Assembly: GCA_040222995.1 (NCBI GenBank)
Contig: JAVKBW010000039.1
Coordinates: 186,001 to 250,000 of the forward strand
Reading direction: 5' to 3'
Length of the DNA: 64,000 bases
Source: JAVKBW01 sp040222995
GTDB lineage: Bacteria > Pseudomonadota > Alphaproteobacteria > UBA8366 > Aestuariispiraceae
How positions within the stretch are numbered: position 1 is the first letter of the stretch; every line of letters starts with the position of its first letter. Under the pieces are notes generated by a model. The model did not search any database, had not been told where the DNA came from, and saw only the letters and a program-made list of their open reading frames with translations. The translations under genes and the position numbers were made by a program. Below are positions 46,057 to 55,661 of the stretch, piece by piece.

Positions 46057-48306
46057 ATGGCAAAGGCCAGAAAATCCAAGCCGAAACTGGCGATATTCGG
46101 GTCGGTACAAAACCTTGTCGCCTCACTGGTTATCGTCGCGGCTTCGGTTCTGCTGGTCGCTTTGCTGAACCCGGACGGCCTGTCCGAATCCGACGATGAG
46201 GGCGGCGTCTTCGGCATTGAAGTCGACGCCTTCTATCTGCCGGGGTTCGATATCGACGTCCTGCATTACCTGCGGCAGAACTTCCTGCCGAACACCCGAC
46301 CGCCGGCGGAATCGCCGACCGTCGTCGTCGCCATCGACGAATCCACCTACTTTTCGGAGGATCTGTCCGGGTTCCCCAAAGTGATGTGGACGCCGCAGAT
46401 CGCGACCGTGCAGGACGCGGTGATCGACGGCGGCGCGAAAGTCTTCGGCTGGGACATTATCCTCCCCAATTCGGCAGGCACCTATGTCGCCGACCGGCGC
46501 TTCGATACGCCCTTGCTGAAAAGCCTCGCGATCAACGGCAAGCGCGCCAACAAGGTTGTCCTCGGGAAAGTGGAGTACGGCATAAAGGAAAACGACCGGA
46601 AACTGCTGCCCTATCGGGGTTTCAGAACCGCCGTCGGTCGCGGCAACGTCTATTCGCTGCGCGCCCATGTCGACAAGGACAACGTTCTGCGCGGCATTCC
46701 CCTGTTTCTTCAGGAACAGGGCGAAACGCCGGACAGCATCGAATTCGTCCCCAGCATGGCGCTGGAACTGGCGTCGCGCGCCCTGGGCGTCAGGCCCGCG
46801 CCGACGGATACCGGCGGCGTCATGCTGGGCGACTACGCCGTGCCCACCGGCCAGGAATACAGCATGACCGCGATGTTCGACGGCAATCCCGGCGCCATCC
46901 CGACCTACGCGATGGCGGATTTGCTGGCCTGCGCCAAGGCGGGAAACACCGCCTATTTCGAACGTAATTTCCAGGACAAGGTGGTCATTCTCGGTCTGGT
47001 GTCGGATATCGAAGACCGCAAGACGATGTCGAACCGGTTCATCGCTCGCCGGGACATGGCGGGCGCGCCGGGGCCGTGCACCGATGGATACGTGTACATC
47101 TCCTCGACTGAACGCAGCGCGCAGCCGGGTGTCTATCTGCATGCGACCGCCGTCAACAACCTGATCGAACAGACCGTGCTGGAACGGCCATCGACCGCGA
47201 CACGCATCCTGTCTCTGATTCTGTTTTCAGGCATCATGGTGATGGTGGCGATGAAATACCGGCCGCAGGCCAGCACGCTGGTCTGGCTGGTGCTGGCCTT
47301 TGTCTGGGCCGGGGTGGCGACACTCGCTTTCGCTTCCACCTTCATCCTGCCGCTGACCGAACCGATCATGGCGGGCTTCCTGAGCACCGTCGGCGCAATC
47401 GGCTACCGGTATGTCACCACCGACCGGCAGCGCGCCCTGATTCATAAATCCTTCGAACTGTATCTCGACCCCAATGTCATCGACGAGATGATCGAAAGCG
47501 GCGATGTGCCGAAGCTGGGCGGGGAAAGCAGGGAGCTGACCTGCTTTTTCTCGGATATCGCCTCGTTTTCGAAGATTTCCGAGAAGATGGATTCGCACGA
47601 GCTGGTCGAATTCCTGAACATTTACTTCAGCATCATCGGCAAGCACATCAAGGACCATAACGGCATCATCGAACGGTTCATGGGCGATGCGGTGATCGCG
47701 ATTTTCGGCGCGCCGAAGCCCGACGCAGATCATGCCTATAACTGCGTCGCCTGTACCATGGCGATCCAGAAGGACCTCATAGACGCACAGGACCAGTTCA
47801 ACATTCCCGGCGGCATGGAAGTCATCACCCGGGTCGGTGTGAATTCCGGCATGATGACGGTGGGGAATGTCGGCGCGGAAGGCCGGATTTCCTATACCGC
47901 GATGGGCGACGCCATGAACCTCGCCGCCCGCCTGGAATCCGGCGGCAAGCAGTTCGGCAGCACCCTGATGGTCGGCGATCAAACATGGGAGTTGTGCAAG
48001 GACCGGTTCGAATGGCGGATCCTCGACCGGGTCCGCGTCGTCGGACGGGCGCAGCCTGTTACATTGCGGGAACCGCTGGGACGGCCCGGCGAAGTCTATC
48101 CGGCCGTTCTCGAAAACCGCGACCGGTTCGAAGCCGCGCTGGAGCTCAGAACGCAACGAAAATTCGACGCGGCGCTGGCGGAATATCAGGCCCTGGCGAA
48201 AACCGGCGACAAGGGGGCCGAGAGCGCCGCCGGGCGGGTGCAGGCGATGATCGACAACCCGCCGCCGGACGACTGGGACGGCGTACTCGACCTGACCTCA
48301 AAGTAA
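46057..48306 (+). CDS. CHASE2-domain class III nucleotide (adenylate/guanylate) cyclase
   Basis: The 749-residue membrane protein has one N-terminal transmembrane segment (about 20-38), a periplasmic CHASE2 sensor domain (VVVAIDESTYFSEDL near 90; AVIDGGAKVFGWDIIL near 123), three further membrane segments (about 380-455), and a class III cyclase domain from 485. Metal-binding Asp are in CFFSDIASFS (about 498) and FMGDAVIAIFG (about 543). ISYTAMGDAMNLAARLE near 611 holds the base-selecting Asp, but the partner Lys is replaced by Arg (ERFMGD), so cAMP versus cGMP cannot be settled by sequence. It sits 122 bases before a gene with a cyclic-nucleotide-binding domain. Confidence 0.9.
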   Translation: MAKARKSKPKLAIFGSVQNLVASLVIVAASVLLVALLNPDGLSESDDEGGVFGIEVDAFYLPGFDIDVLHYLRQNFLPNTRPPAESPTVVVAIDESTYFSEDLSGFPKVMWTPQIATVQDAVIDGGAKVFGWDIILPNSAGTYVADRRFDTPLLKSLAINGKRANKVVLGKVEYGIKENDRKLLPYRGFRTAVGRGNVYSLRAHVDKDNVLRGIPLFLQEQGETPDSIEFVPSMALELASRALGVRPAPTDTGGVMLGDYAVPTGQEYSMTAMFDGNPGAIPTYAMADLLACAKAGNTAYFERNFQDKVVILGLVSDIEDRKTMSNRFIARRDMAGAPGPCTDGYVYISSTERSAQPGVYLHATAVNNLIEQTVLERPSTATRILSLILFSGIMVMVAMKYRPQASTLVWLVLAFVWAGVATLAFASTFILPLTEPIMAGFLSTVGAIGYRYVTTDRQRALIHKSFELYLDPNVIDEMIESGDVPKLGGESRELTCFFSDIASFSKISEKMDSHELVEFLNIYFSIIGKHIKDHNGIIERFMGDAVIAIFGAPKPDADHAYNCVACTMAIQKDLIDAQDQFNIPGGMEVITRVGVNSGMMTVGNVGAEGRISYTAMGDAMNLAARLESGGKQFGSTLMVGDQTWELCKDRFEWRILDRVRVVGRAQPVTLREPLGRPGEVYPAVLENRDRFEAALELRTQRKFDAALAEYQALAKTGDKGAESAAGRVQAMIDNPPPDDWDGVLDLTSK

Positions 48307-48428
48307 GGATAAGCTAGTTTTCTGTGCAGGGGAGACCGTAACGAGGACAGGACAGCGAATTGATACCGTGCCCGTTTGTCTAAACTGGCACGGCTGATTT
48401 CGGCATAGCCTGTTTTCGGGGGACGACG

Positions 48429-51400
48429 ATGGAACGCAGTATGTTTGCCTTCATCTGGCGGAACAGCAAACGCCAGCAGATTATTGCGTTGCTGGTCACC
48501 TTTGCGTCTTTCCCGTTTCTGTATTTTTCGCTCGATCTGCCGAAAATCATCATCAACAAGGCCATTCAGGGCGATGCGGATAAATTTCCGTCAGAAAAGT
48601 TCGGTTTCACCCTCGATGTGTTCGGTACCGAGCTGTACACGTTCGACGGTGTCTCGATGGGTCAGATCACCTATCTGATGGTGTTGTGCTTCATGTTTCT
48701 GACGCTAGTCTTCATCAACGGCGGCTTCAAGATGAAGATCAACACATTCAAGGGCGTGATGGCCGAACGTCTGTTGCGGCGTCTGCGTTTCGATCTTCTC
48801 AGCCACACATTGCGGTTTCCCCTGCCGCAGTTCCAGAAGACCTCGCAGGGTGAAATCGTCAGCATGGTGGTGCAGGAAGTCGAACCACTGGGCGGGTTCT
48901 TCGGCGACGCCTATACGCTGGTCGCCTTTCAGGGAGGCATGTTCGCGACAATCATGGCGTTCATGTTCGCGCAGGACTGGCGGATCGGTCTTGCCGCCTT
49001 CGCGATGATACCGGTTCAGGGCTACATCATCCCGAAAATGCAGAAAAAGATTAATCTGCTCGGCAAGGAACGGGTCAAACAGGCGCGCGCGCTGTCCGGC
49101 CGGATCAGTGAAGTCGCCGGCGGCGTGCAGGATGTGCACGCCAACGACGCTTCCGGGTTCGTTCTGTCCGATATCGGCGGCCGGCTGGGTAAGATTTTCA
49201 TCATCCGGTTTGAGATTTATCAGCGCAAGTTTTTCATGAAGTTCGTCAACAACTTCCTGGGCCAGTTGACGCCGTTTTTCTTCTATTCCATCGGCGGCTA
49301 TCTGGCGATCACCGGTGAGTTGACGGTCGGGGCGCTGGTCGCTGCCCTGGCGGCCTACAAGGATCTCGCAGCCCCCTGGAAGGAACTGCTGAACTACTAT
49401 CAGCAACTGGCGGACGCCAAGATCAAGTACGACGCCGTCGTCAGCCAGTTCGAGCCGGAAGGCCTGTTGCCTGTCGATCAACAGAGCAACGCGCCGGCGG
49501 AAATCCCCCGTCTGAACCAGACGATCAGCGCCAACAACATGACGTTTACCGACGATGACGGGGTGCGGATCATAGACGGCGCTAATTTCACAATCGACGC
49601 CAAATCGAAGGTTGCCTTCCTCTCCTCCAACGGCACCGCCAAACAGACCCTGTCGCAGCTTCTCGGCCGTCTGCTGAAACCGACCAACGGCAAACTAACC
49701 GTCGGCCAGGACAATATGAGCGACCTGCACGAAGCCGTAACCGGCCGGCGGATCAGCGTGATGACAGCCGACCCGGTATTCTTTAACACCACGATTGCGA
49801 ACAATGTGTTTCTCGGCCTGCAACATGTGCCGCCGGAAGAAACCGATGTCGACGATGAGCGACGGACGGAAATCGAAGAGGCGATCGCATCCGGCAACTC
49901 GCCGTACAAGTTCGATCTGGACTGGATCGACTACGGTCAGTCCGAACTGGAAAATCACAACCAGCTTATGCAGCGCACGACAGAACTGGTGCAGCAGTTC
50001 GACCTCGACGAGGATATGTACACGCTGGGTCTGCGGCAGACCATCGACCCGGCCGCCAATCCCGAACTGGCCGAAAAGATTCTGACCGCCCGCGGCCGGA
50101 TGCGGGAAGAACTGAACCGGCTGCACCTTTCCGACCTCGTCCGCCCGTACGATTTCGACGAATACAACACCTATGCGTCGGTGGCCGACAACATCCTGTT
50201 CGGCGAACCGGTCGGACCGAAATTCGCGCATGAAACCCTGGGCGCCAACAAGGTGATCCTGTCGGTTCTGGACGAGTTCAATCTGCGGCCGACCTTTCTC
50301 GATATCGGCGTGCGCTGCGCCGAACTGATGGTCGAGCTTTTCCAGGACCTGCCGCCCGGCCACGCCTTTTTCGAACAGTACAGTTTCATCGACGAAGACC
50401 TGCTGCCGGACCTGAAATCGATCCTGCGCCAGGTAAAACAGACAGGGGCGGAAAACCTTGTCGGCCAGGACAGGGAAATCGTGATGTCCCTGCCTTTCAA
50501 GCTGACGGTGCAGCGTCACCGTCTGGGATTGCTCGACGACAATCTGCAGGCCACCCTGGTCAAGGTTCGCCAACGGTTGCAGGAAGCGCATCCGGAAATC
50601 TACGAGAAAGACGTCCAGTTCTACGATGCCGAAACCTACAACACGGGCCTCAACCTTCTCGACAATGTGCTGTTCGGCAAGATCGTGCATGGCCGGTCGG
50701 ACGCCAACACCCGGGTGCTGGAAGCCCTGACCGGCGTCGTCGAGGAACTGGGCCTGTGGAAAGACATCATCGCAACCGCATTCGAGTTCAGGGCCGGCAT
50801 CGGCGGTTCGAAACTCTCGGCAGCGCAACGCCAGAAAATGGGCCTGCTTCGCGCGGTTCTCAAAAAGCCGGACCTGCTGATCTTCAATGAGGCGCTGAGC
50901 GCGCTGGACGCCGAGAAACAGCGGCAACTGACGCTGCGCCTTGCCGAAGACCTGCCGGATGCGACCTTTGTCGCCGTCGGCACGGAACCCCCGGCCGGGA
51001 TCGACTTCGATCAGGTCTTCGATATCCAGAACGGCAGAATCGTCGAGACCGGGGATACCGTTCGCGCCGAGCCAGCGGCGGCGGAAGAAGAGGCTGAAAG
51101 CGATGGAGACGGCGATCTGGGGGCGGAAACCCGCCTGCTGCGTGAATTGCCGCTTTTCGCCAACCTGGATTCCAGCAAGTTGCGGCTGCTGGCCTTTACA
51201 TCCGACCGCAAGACCTATCACCCGGGCGAAATCGTGGTCCAGCAGGGCGACTACGGCGATGCGGCCTATGTCGTTCTGGACGGATCGGCGGAGGTTGTTC
51301 TGGAAGGCGACAGCGGCGAGGAAACGAAGCTCTACACGATGGAAGCCGGTCAGGTTCTGGGCGAACTCGCCATGTTGTGCGACACCCCTCGTTCCGCTAC

Positions 51401-51554
51401 CGTCAGGGCAGTAACCGACCTCACAGCCCTGAAGCTGAACCGGGATGTTTTCGTCGAACTGGCCCGTCAGGATCCGTTCTTCTCGTTCGAAATGACCCGC
51501 GATCTCGGCCAGCGTCTGTTGCGCACCACGGCGGAACTGAATTCCCGCCGGTAG
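48429..51554 (+). CDS. ABC-transporter-like membrane protein with degenerate ATPase and cyclic-nucleotide-binding domain
   Basis: The 1041-residue protein has an ABC exporter-type membrane domain (1-330, about six segments), a nucleotide-binding-like domain (about 370-870) and a C-terminal cNMP-binding domain (about 915-1035). The ATPase part is damaged: Walker A is SSNGTAKQT (397-405), the signature is KLSAAQRQ (about 795) instead of LSGGQ, and Walker B reads LLIFNEA (about 818) with Asn for Asp. About 390 residues separate Walker A from the signature, and the post-Q-loop motif appears three times (ANNVFLG, ADNILFG, LDNVLFG). The phosphate-binding cassette GELAMLCDTPRSATV is intact. It likely responds to the product of the cyclase encoded just upstream. 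Transport activity is doubtful. Confidence 0.88.
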   Translation: MERSMFAFIWRNSKRQQIIALLVTFASFPFLYFSLDLPKIIINKAIQGDADKFPSEKFGFTLDVFGTELYTFDGVSMGQITYLMVLCFMFLTLVFINGGFKMKINTFKGVMAERLLRRLRFDLLSHTLRFPLPQFQKTSQGEIVSMVVQEVEPLGGFFGDAYTLVAFQGGMFATIMAFMFAQDWRIGLAAFAMIPVQGYIIPKMQKKINLLGKERVKQARALSGRISEVAGGVQDVHANDASGFVLSDIGGRLGKIFIIRFEIYQRKFFMKFVNNFLGQLTPFFFYSIGGYLAITGELTVGALVAALAAYKDLAAPWKELLNYYQQLADAKIKYDAVVSQFEPEGLLPVDQQSNAPAEIPRLNQTISANNMTFTDDDGVRIIDGANFTIDAKSKVAFLSSNGTAKQTLSQLLGRLLKPTNGKLTVGQDNMSDLHEAVTGRRISVMTADPVFFNTTIANNVFLGLQHVPPEETDVDDERRTEIEEAIASGNSPYKFDLDWIDYGQSELENHNQLMQRTTELVQQFDLDEDMYTLGLRQTIDPAANPELAEKILTARGRMREELNRLHLSDLVRPYDFDEYNTYASVADNILFGEPVGPKFAHETLGANKVILSVLDEFNLRPTFLDIGVRCAELMVELFQDLPPGHAFFEQYSFIDEDLLPDLKSILRQVKQTGAENLVGQDREIVMSLPFKLTVQRHRLGLLDDNLQATLVKVRQRLQEAHPEIYEKDVQFYDAETYNTGLNLLDNVLFGKIVHGRSDANTRVLEALTGVVEELGLWKDIIATAFEFRAGIGGSKLSAAQRQKMGLLRAVLKKPDLLIFNEALSALDAEKQRQLTLRLAEDLPDATFVAVGTEPPAGIDFDQVFDIQNGRIVETGDTVRAEPAAAEEEAESDGDGDLGAETRLLRELPLFANLDSSKLRLLAFTSDRKTYHPGEIVVQQGDYGDAAYVVLDGSAEVVLEGDSGEETKLYTMEAGQVLGELAMLCDTPRSATVRAVTDLTALKLNRDVFVELARQDPFFSFEMTRDLGQRLLRTTAELNSRR

Positions 51555-51735
51555 CCGATTACGCAGACTGCGACAGACCATCATCCACGGATGACGCTTT
51601 ACGGACGGATTTGGGCGCAAGACCGCAATTGCTATGCGGGCCCCTTGTCCTAAATGGGCAAAACTCAAAACCGGTGCCGCCGGTGCCCGATAAGCGGGTC
51701 CGGCGCATCCTTATGTCAGCCCCAAGGAATTCTTC

Positions 51736-52644
51736 ATGACCGATACCGTTGTCAGTTCAGCCAAAAAAGAAATCGTCATCGGTTTCAACCGGCCGTTTTG
51801 CATCATTGGCGAACGCATCAACCCGACCGGCCGCAAGAAACTGGCTGCTGAAATGAAAGCCGGCGATTTTTCGACCGTCGAATCCGATGCCGTGGCGCAG
51901 GTTGAAGCCGGCGCGCACATGCTGGACGTCAATGCGGGCATCCCGCTGGCCGACGAGCCGAAAATCCTGGCCGATACGATCAAACTCGTGCAGGGCCTCG
52001 TCGATGTGCCTTTGTGCATCGACAGTTCCATTGTCGCAGCCCTCGAAGCCGGTCTGGAAGCCTATCAGGGCAAGCCGCTGCTGAACTCGGTCACCGGCGA
52101 GGAAGAACGCCTGGAAGTCGTGCTGCCGATGGTCGCAAAGTATGGCTGCGCCGTCGTCGGTATTTCAAACGACGAAACCGGTATCTCTGAAGACCCGAAC
52201 GTGCGCTATGAAGTCGCCAAGAAAATCGTCGAGCGCGCCGCCGATTACGGCATTCCCAAGAGCGACATTCTGATCGACCCGCTGATCATGCCGATCGGCG
52301 CGCTTGGCTCGGCCGGACGCGGCGCGCTGGACCTGATCCGCCGTCTGCGCACCGAACTGGAAGTCAACACGACCTGCGGCGCATCCAACATCAGCTTCGG
52401 CCTGCCAAACCGGCATGCCCTGAACGCCTCGTTCCTCGCGATGGCGGTCGGCGCCGGCATGACTTCGGCCATCCTGAACCCGCTGCACCAGGAAGAAGTG
52501 GTTGGCCTGCTGGGCGCGGACGTGATCGCCGGCCATGACAAGGATTGCACGCGCTGGATCAAACGGTTCCGCGAGCCGACCCCGGAAGGGGAAGTATCCG
52601 GCGCCCGCGGCGGTAGAGGCGAACGTCGCCGCCGGAAAGCCTAA
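51736..52644 (+). CDS. Methyltetrahydrofolate:corrinoid protein methyltransferase
   Basis: The 302-residue TIM-barrel has the pterin-binding pattern shared by AcsE, MtgA and the MetH H4F domain: GERINPTGRKKLA near 17, MLDVNAGIPLAD near 59, IDSS near 95, LLNSVTGEE near 115 and TTCGASNISFGLPNR near 212. It moves a methyl group between a corrinoid protein and H4F. The C-terminus is an arginine-rich tail (GARGGRGERRRRKA). AAGGA precedes the ATG. The ASKHA activator and MetF-like genes follow within 42 and 25 bases, a typical quaternary-amine demethylation set. Confidence 0.9.
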   Translation: MTDTVVSSAKKEIVIGFNRPFCIIGERINPTGRKKLAAEMKAGDFSTVESDAVAQVEAGAHMLDVNAGIPLADEPKILADTIKLVQGLVDVPLCIDSSIVAALEAGLEAYQGKPLLNSVTGEEERLEVVLPMVAKYGCAVVGISNDETGISEDPNVRYEVAKKIVERAADYGIPKSDILIDPLIMPIGALGSAGRGALDLIRRLRTELEVNTTCGASNISFGLPNRHALNASFLAMAVGAGMTSAILNPLHQEEVVGLLGADVIAGHDKDCTRWIKRFREPTPEGEVSGARGGRGERRRRKA

Positions 52645-52686
52645 CAGCCCGCAACACGGCAGCTTTAACGGAGCCCCGCCGACATC

Positions 52687-54717
52687 ATGCTGACAGACAA
52701 AGAAGCCAAGACGGCCCGTATTGTATTCACTCCGTCAGGCAAGCGCGGCACTTTCGCAAAGGGCACCTCGGTGCTTGAAGCGGCGCGCGAGCTCGGCGTC
52801 GATCTGGATTCGGTATGCGGCGGACGCGGCATCTGCGGACGCTGCCAGATCGTGCAAAGCACCGGCGACTACGCGAAACACGGCATAAAAAGCCTCGATA
52901 CCAACCTGACCGGCTGGAACGACGTCGAAACACGGTATTCTTCGAAGCGGGCGATGAAGGAACACCGCCGGCTGGGATGTCAGGCGAGGCTGAAAGGCGA
53001 TGTCGTCATCGATGTGCCGTCGGACAGCCAGGTTCACAAACAGGTGGTCCGGAAGCGCGCCGAAGTCCGCAATATCGAAATCGATCCGATTATCCGTCTT
53101 CACTACATCGAGGTCGACGAACCGGACATGCACCACCCGTCCGGCGATCTGGAGCGGGTGGAGCGCGCCATTCACGAACAATGGGGTATCGATCTGGAAG
53201 AAGCCGATCTTCCGGTCCTGCGCACGCTGCAGAAAGCCCTGCGCGACGGCGACTGGAAGGTCACCGCGGCGGTGCGCAACAATCACAAGCTGATCTATGT
53301 CTGGCCGGGCCTGCATGAGGAATCCTTCGGCGCTGCGGTCGATATCGGGTCGACGACCATGTCGGTTCATCTCTGCAACCTGCAGACCGGCGAAGTCGTC
53401 GCTTCGGTCGGTGCGATGAACCCGCAGATACGCTTCGGCGAAGACCTGATGAGCCGTGTTTCCTACGTGATGATGAATCCGGGCGGCGAGGCGGAACTGA
53501 CCCAGGCCGTGCAGGAAGCCCTCGGCACGCTGCTGGAACAGGCCGCAACCGAAGCCGGTATCGAACTGACGGATATTCTCGATCTGGTTCTGGTCGGCAA
53601 TCCGATCATGCATCACCTGATGCTGGGCATTAACCCCGTTGAACTGGGCTGGGCGCCCTTCGCGCTGGCCACCAATCAGCCGTTCCGGTGCTGGACAAGT
53701 GAAATCGGCCTGTTCGGCAAAACCAATCCCGGCGCGCGCGCCTATTTTCTGCCCTGCGTCGCCGGCCATGTCGGGGCGGACGCCGCCGCCGTCGTTCTCG
53801 CGGAAGGCCCGCAATACCGCGATGAAATCACGCTGGTTGTCGATGTCGGCACCAACGCGGAAATCGTTCTCGGCAACAAGCACCGGCTGCTGGCCTGTTC
53901 CAGCCCGACCGGCCCGGCCCTTGAAGGGGCGCAGATTTCAAGCGGCCAGCGCGCCGCGCCCGGAGCTATCGAACGTGTCCGCATCGATCGGGAAACGCTT
54001 GAACCCCGCTTCAAGGTAATCGGCAGCGATCTGTGGTCGGATGAAGAGGGCTTCGAAGCCAGCATCAAGAAGATCGGCGTAACCGGGATCTGCGGCTCGG
54101 GCATTATCGAAGCGATGGCCGAAATGTTTCTGTGCGGCATGATCACCACAGACGGCATCGTCGACGGCACCAAATCGGACCGATCCGACCGGTTGGTCAA
54201 TGAAGGACGGACATTCTCGTACATCCTGCACCGCGGTGAGCCGGAAATCCGCATTACCCAGGCCGATGTCCGCGCCATTCAGCTTGCGAAGGGCGCGCTG
54301 ATCGCCGGTGCGCAACTGCTGAGCGACAAGCTGGGCAAGCGGCCGGAACGGGTGGTGCTGGCCGGCGCATTCGGCAGCCACATCGACCCGAAATACGCCA
54401 TGGTGCTGGGTCTGATTCCAGACTGTCCACTGGACATGGTCGCTTCGGTCGGCAACGCTGCCGGCACCGGGGCGCGTATTGCGCTTTTGAACAAGAAGGC
54501 CCGTGACGAAATTCGTCTGACCGTGCGGCGGATCGACAAGGTGGAAACCGCTGTCGAGCCAAGATTTCAGGAACATTTCGTGGGTGCGATGGCGATCCCG
54601 CACAAGACAGAGCCGTATACCAATCTGCGGGCCGCTGTCGACATGCCGGCGCCATCCGAGGCGCCGGAACCCGCTGACGGAGACGAAGGCGGTCGCCGCC
54701 GTCGTCGCCGACGCTAA
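52687..54717 (+). CDS. Corrinoid reductive activator, [2Fe-2S] plus ASKHA domain (RACo/DUF4445 type)
   Basis: The 676-residue protein reactivates oxidised cob(II)alamin in corrinoid proteins using ATP. The N-terminal ferredoxin domain has Cys44, 50, 53 and 98 ligands (SVCGGRGICGRCQ, RLGCQA). A linker follows, then the ASKHA ATPase with AAVDIGSTTMSVHL near 216, VVDVGTNAEIVLG near 385 and GAFGSHIDPKYAMVLGL near 562. The protein ends in seven consecutive arginines preceded by an acidic stretch (EPADGDEGG). It lies between the methyl-H4F methyltransferase and the MetF-like gene. The presence of this activator implies a corrinoid protein encoded elsewhere. Confidence 0.9.
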   Translation: MLTDKEAKTARIVFTPSGKRGTFAKGTSVLEAARELGVDLDSVCGGRGICGRCQIVQSTGDYAKHGIKSLDTNLTGWNDVETRYSSKRAMKEHRRLGCQARLKGDVVIDVPSDSQVHKQVVRKRAEVRNIEIDPIIRLHYIEVDEPDMHHPSGDLERVERAIHEQWGIDLEEADLPVLRTLQKALRDGDWKVTAAVRNNHKLIYVWPGLHEESFGAAVDIGSTTMSVHLCNLQTGEVVASVGAMNPQIRFGEDLMSRVSYVMMNPGGEAELTQAVQEALGTLLEQAATEAGIELTDILDLVLVGNPIMHHLMLGINPVELGWAPFALATNQPFRCWTSEIGLFGKTNPGARAYFLPCVAGHVGADAAAVVLAEGPQYRDEITLVVDVGTNAEIVLGNKHRLLACSSPTGPALEGAQISSGQRAAPGAIERVRIDRETLEPRFKVIGSDLWSDEEGFEASIKKIGVTGICGSGIIEAMAEMFLCGMITTDGIVDGTKSDRSDRLVNEGRTFSYILHRGEPEIRITQADVRAIQLAKGALIAGAQLLSDKLGKRPERVVLAGAFGSHIDPKYAMVLGLIPDCPLDMVASVGNAAGTGARIALLNKKARDEIRLTVRRIDKVETAVEPRFQEHFVGAMAIPHKTEPYTNLRAAVDMPAPSEAPEPADGDEGGRRRRRRR

Positions 54718-54742
54718 CACTTATTTGACAGGAGATTTGTCG

Positions 54743-55642
54743 ATGTCGGAAACACAGCAGATCATCGACTTCATGCAGGGCGCAACAGTCGAAGTAACGC
54801 CCGGTCAGGCCGACAAGGTTGAAAACTTCCGGGATGTTCTTGCCGAAGGCCAGATCGTCTATGTCACCTTTTTGCCGGGTTCCGATATCAACGACACGAT
54901 CAGGACAGTTCAGAAATTGCACGGCGACGGCATGGAGCCGGTACCGCATCTGGCGGCGCGGTCAATTCCGAACAAGACTTTTCTGGAAGACGCCCTGCAA
55001 CGCCTGACCGGCGAAGCCGGGGTTTCGGAAGTGCTGTTGATCGGCGGCGGCGTCGACAAGCCGGTCGGCGACTACCATTCCACGATCCAGATTCTGCAAA
55101 CCGGCCTGCTGGAAAAATACGGCATCAAAAAAGCCGGTATTGCCGGTCACCCGGAAGGCAGCCCCGATATATCAGACGCCGACATTGCAATGGCGCTGGC
55201 GCAGAAGAACAAATACGCCAAGGAAAGCGGCATCGAGATGTATGTCACGACTCAGTTCTGCTTCGAGGCGGAGCCGATTATCGCCTGGGACAAGAAAATC
55301 CAGGCGCAGGGCAATGAATTGCCGATCCATATCGGCATCCCCGGCCTCGCGACGGTCAAGACGCTGCTGAAACACGCCCAGGCCTGCGGCATCGGTAATT
55401 CCATGCGCTTCCTGAAGAAGCAGGCGATGAACGTTACAAAGCTGATGACCGTAAACGCGCCGGACAAGCTGGTCCGCGATCTGGCCGCTTATCACGCCAA
55501 CGATCCGGCCTGCGGCATCACCGTCGCGCATATGTATCCGCTGGGCGGGCTGAAAAAGACAGCCGCTTTCACACGGGCCGTACAGGACGGTCATTTCGAA
55601 CTGAAGAAATCCGGCTTCTCGCTGACCGTCTCTATCGATTGA
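54743..55642 (+). CDS. Methylenetetrahydrofolate reductase family protein (MetF-like)
   Basis: The 299-residue TIM-barrel flavoprotein family converts methyl-H4F and methylene-H4F. Visible features: YVTFLPGSDINDTIRTVQKLHGDGMEPVPHLAARSIPN spread over residues 40-78, LIGGGVDKPVGDYHS near 106, GIAGHPEGSPDI near 140 and YVTTQFCFEAEPI near 170. In this operon the reaction probably runs in the oxidative direction from demethylation-derived methyl-H4F. AGGAGAT precedes the ATG. It is the last plus-strand gene of the set, converging on the N-methyltransferase gene with 19 bases between. Confidence 0.87.
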   Translation: MSETQQIIDFMQGATVEVTPGQADKVENFRDVLAEGQIVYVTFLPGSDINDTIRTVQKLHGDGMEPVPHLAARSIPNKTFLEDALQRLTGEAGVSEVLLIGGGVDKPVGDYHSTIQILQTGLLEKYGIKKAGIAGHPEGSPDISDADIAMALAQKNKYAKESGIEMYVTTQFCFEAEPIIAWDKKIQAQGNELPIHIGIPGLATVKTLLKHAQACGIGNSMRFLKKQAMNVTKLMTVNAPDKLVRDLAAYHANDPACGITVAHMYPLGGLKKTAAFTRAVQDGHFELKKSGFSLTVSID

Positions 55643-55661
55643 TCCGGCCAGGCAGCCTCGT

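Noticed and set aside
49695..51668. 657-codon minus-strand frame
   Set aside because: Antisense to the ABC/cNMP gene; no start signal or recognisable domain.
51555..51735. Possible cobalamin riboswitch before the methyl-H4F methyltransferase gene
   Set aside because: I could not find a B12 box or the expected stems in this 181-base stretch.
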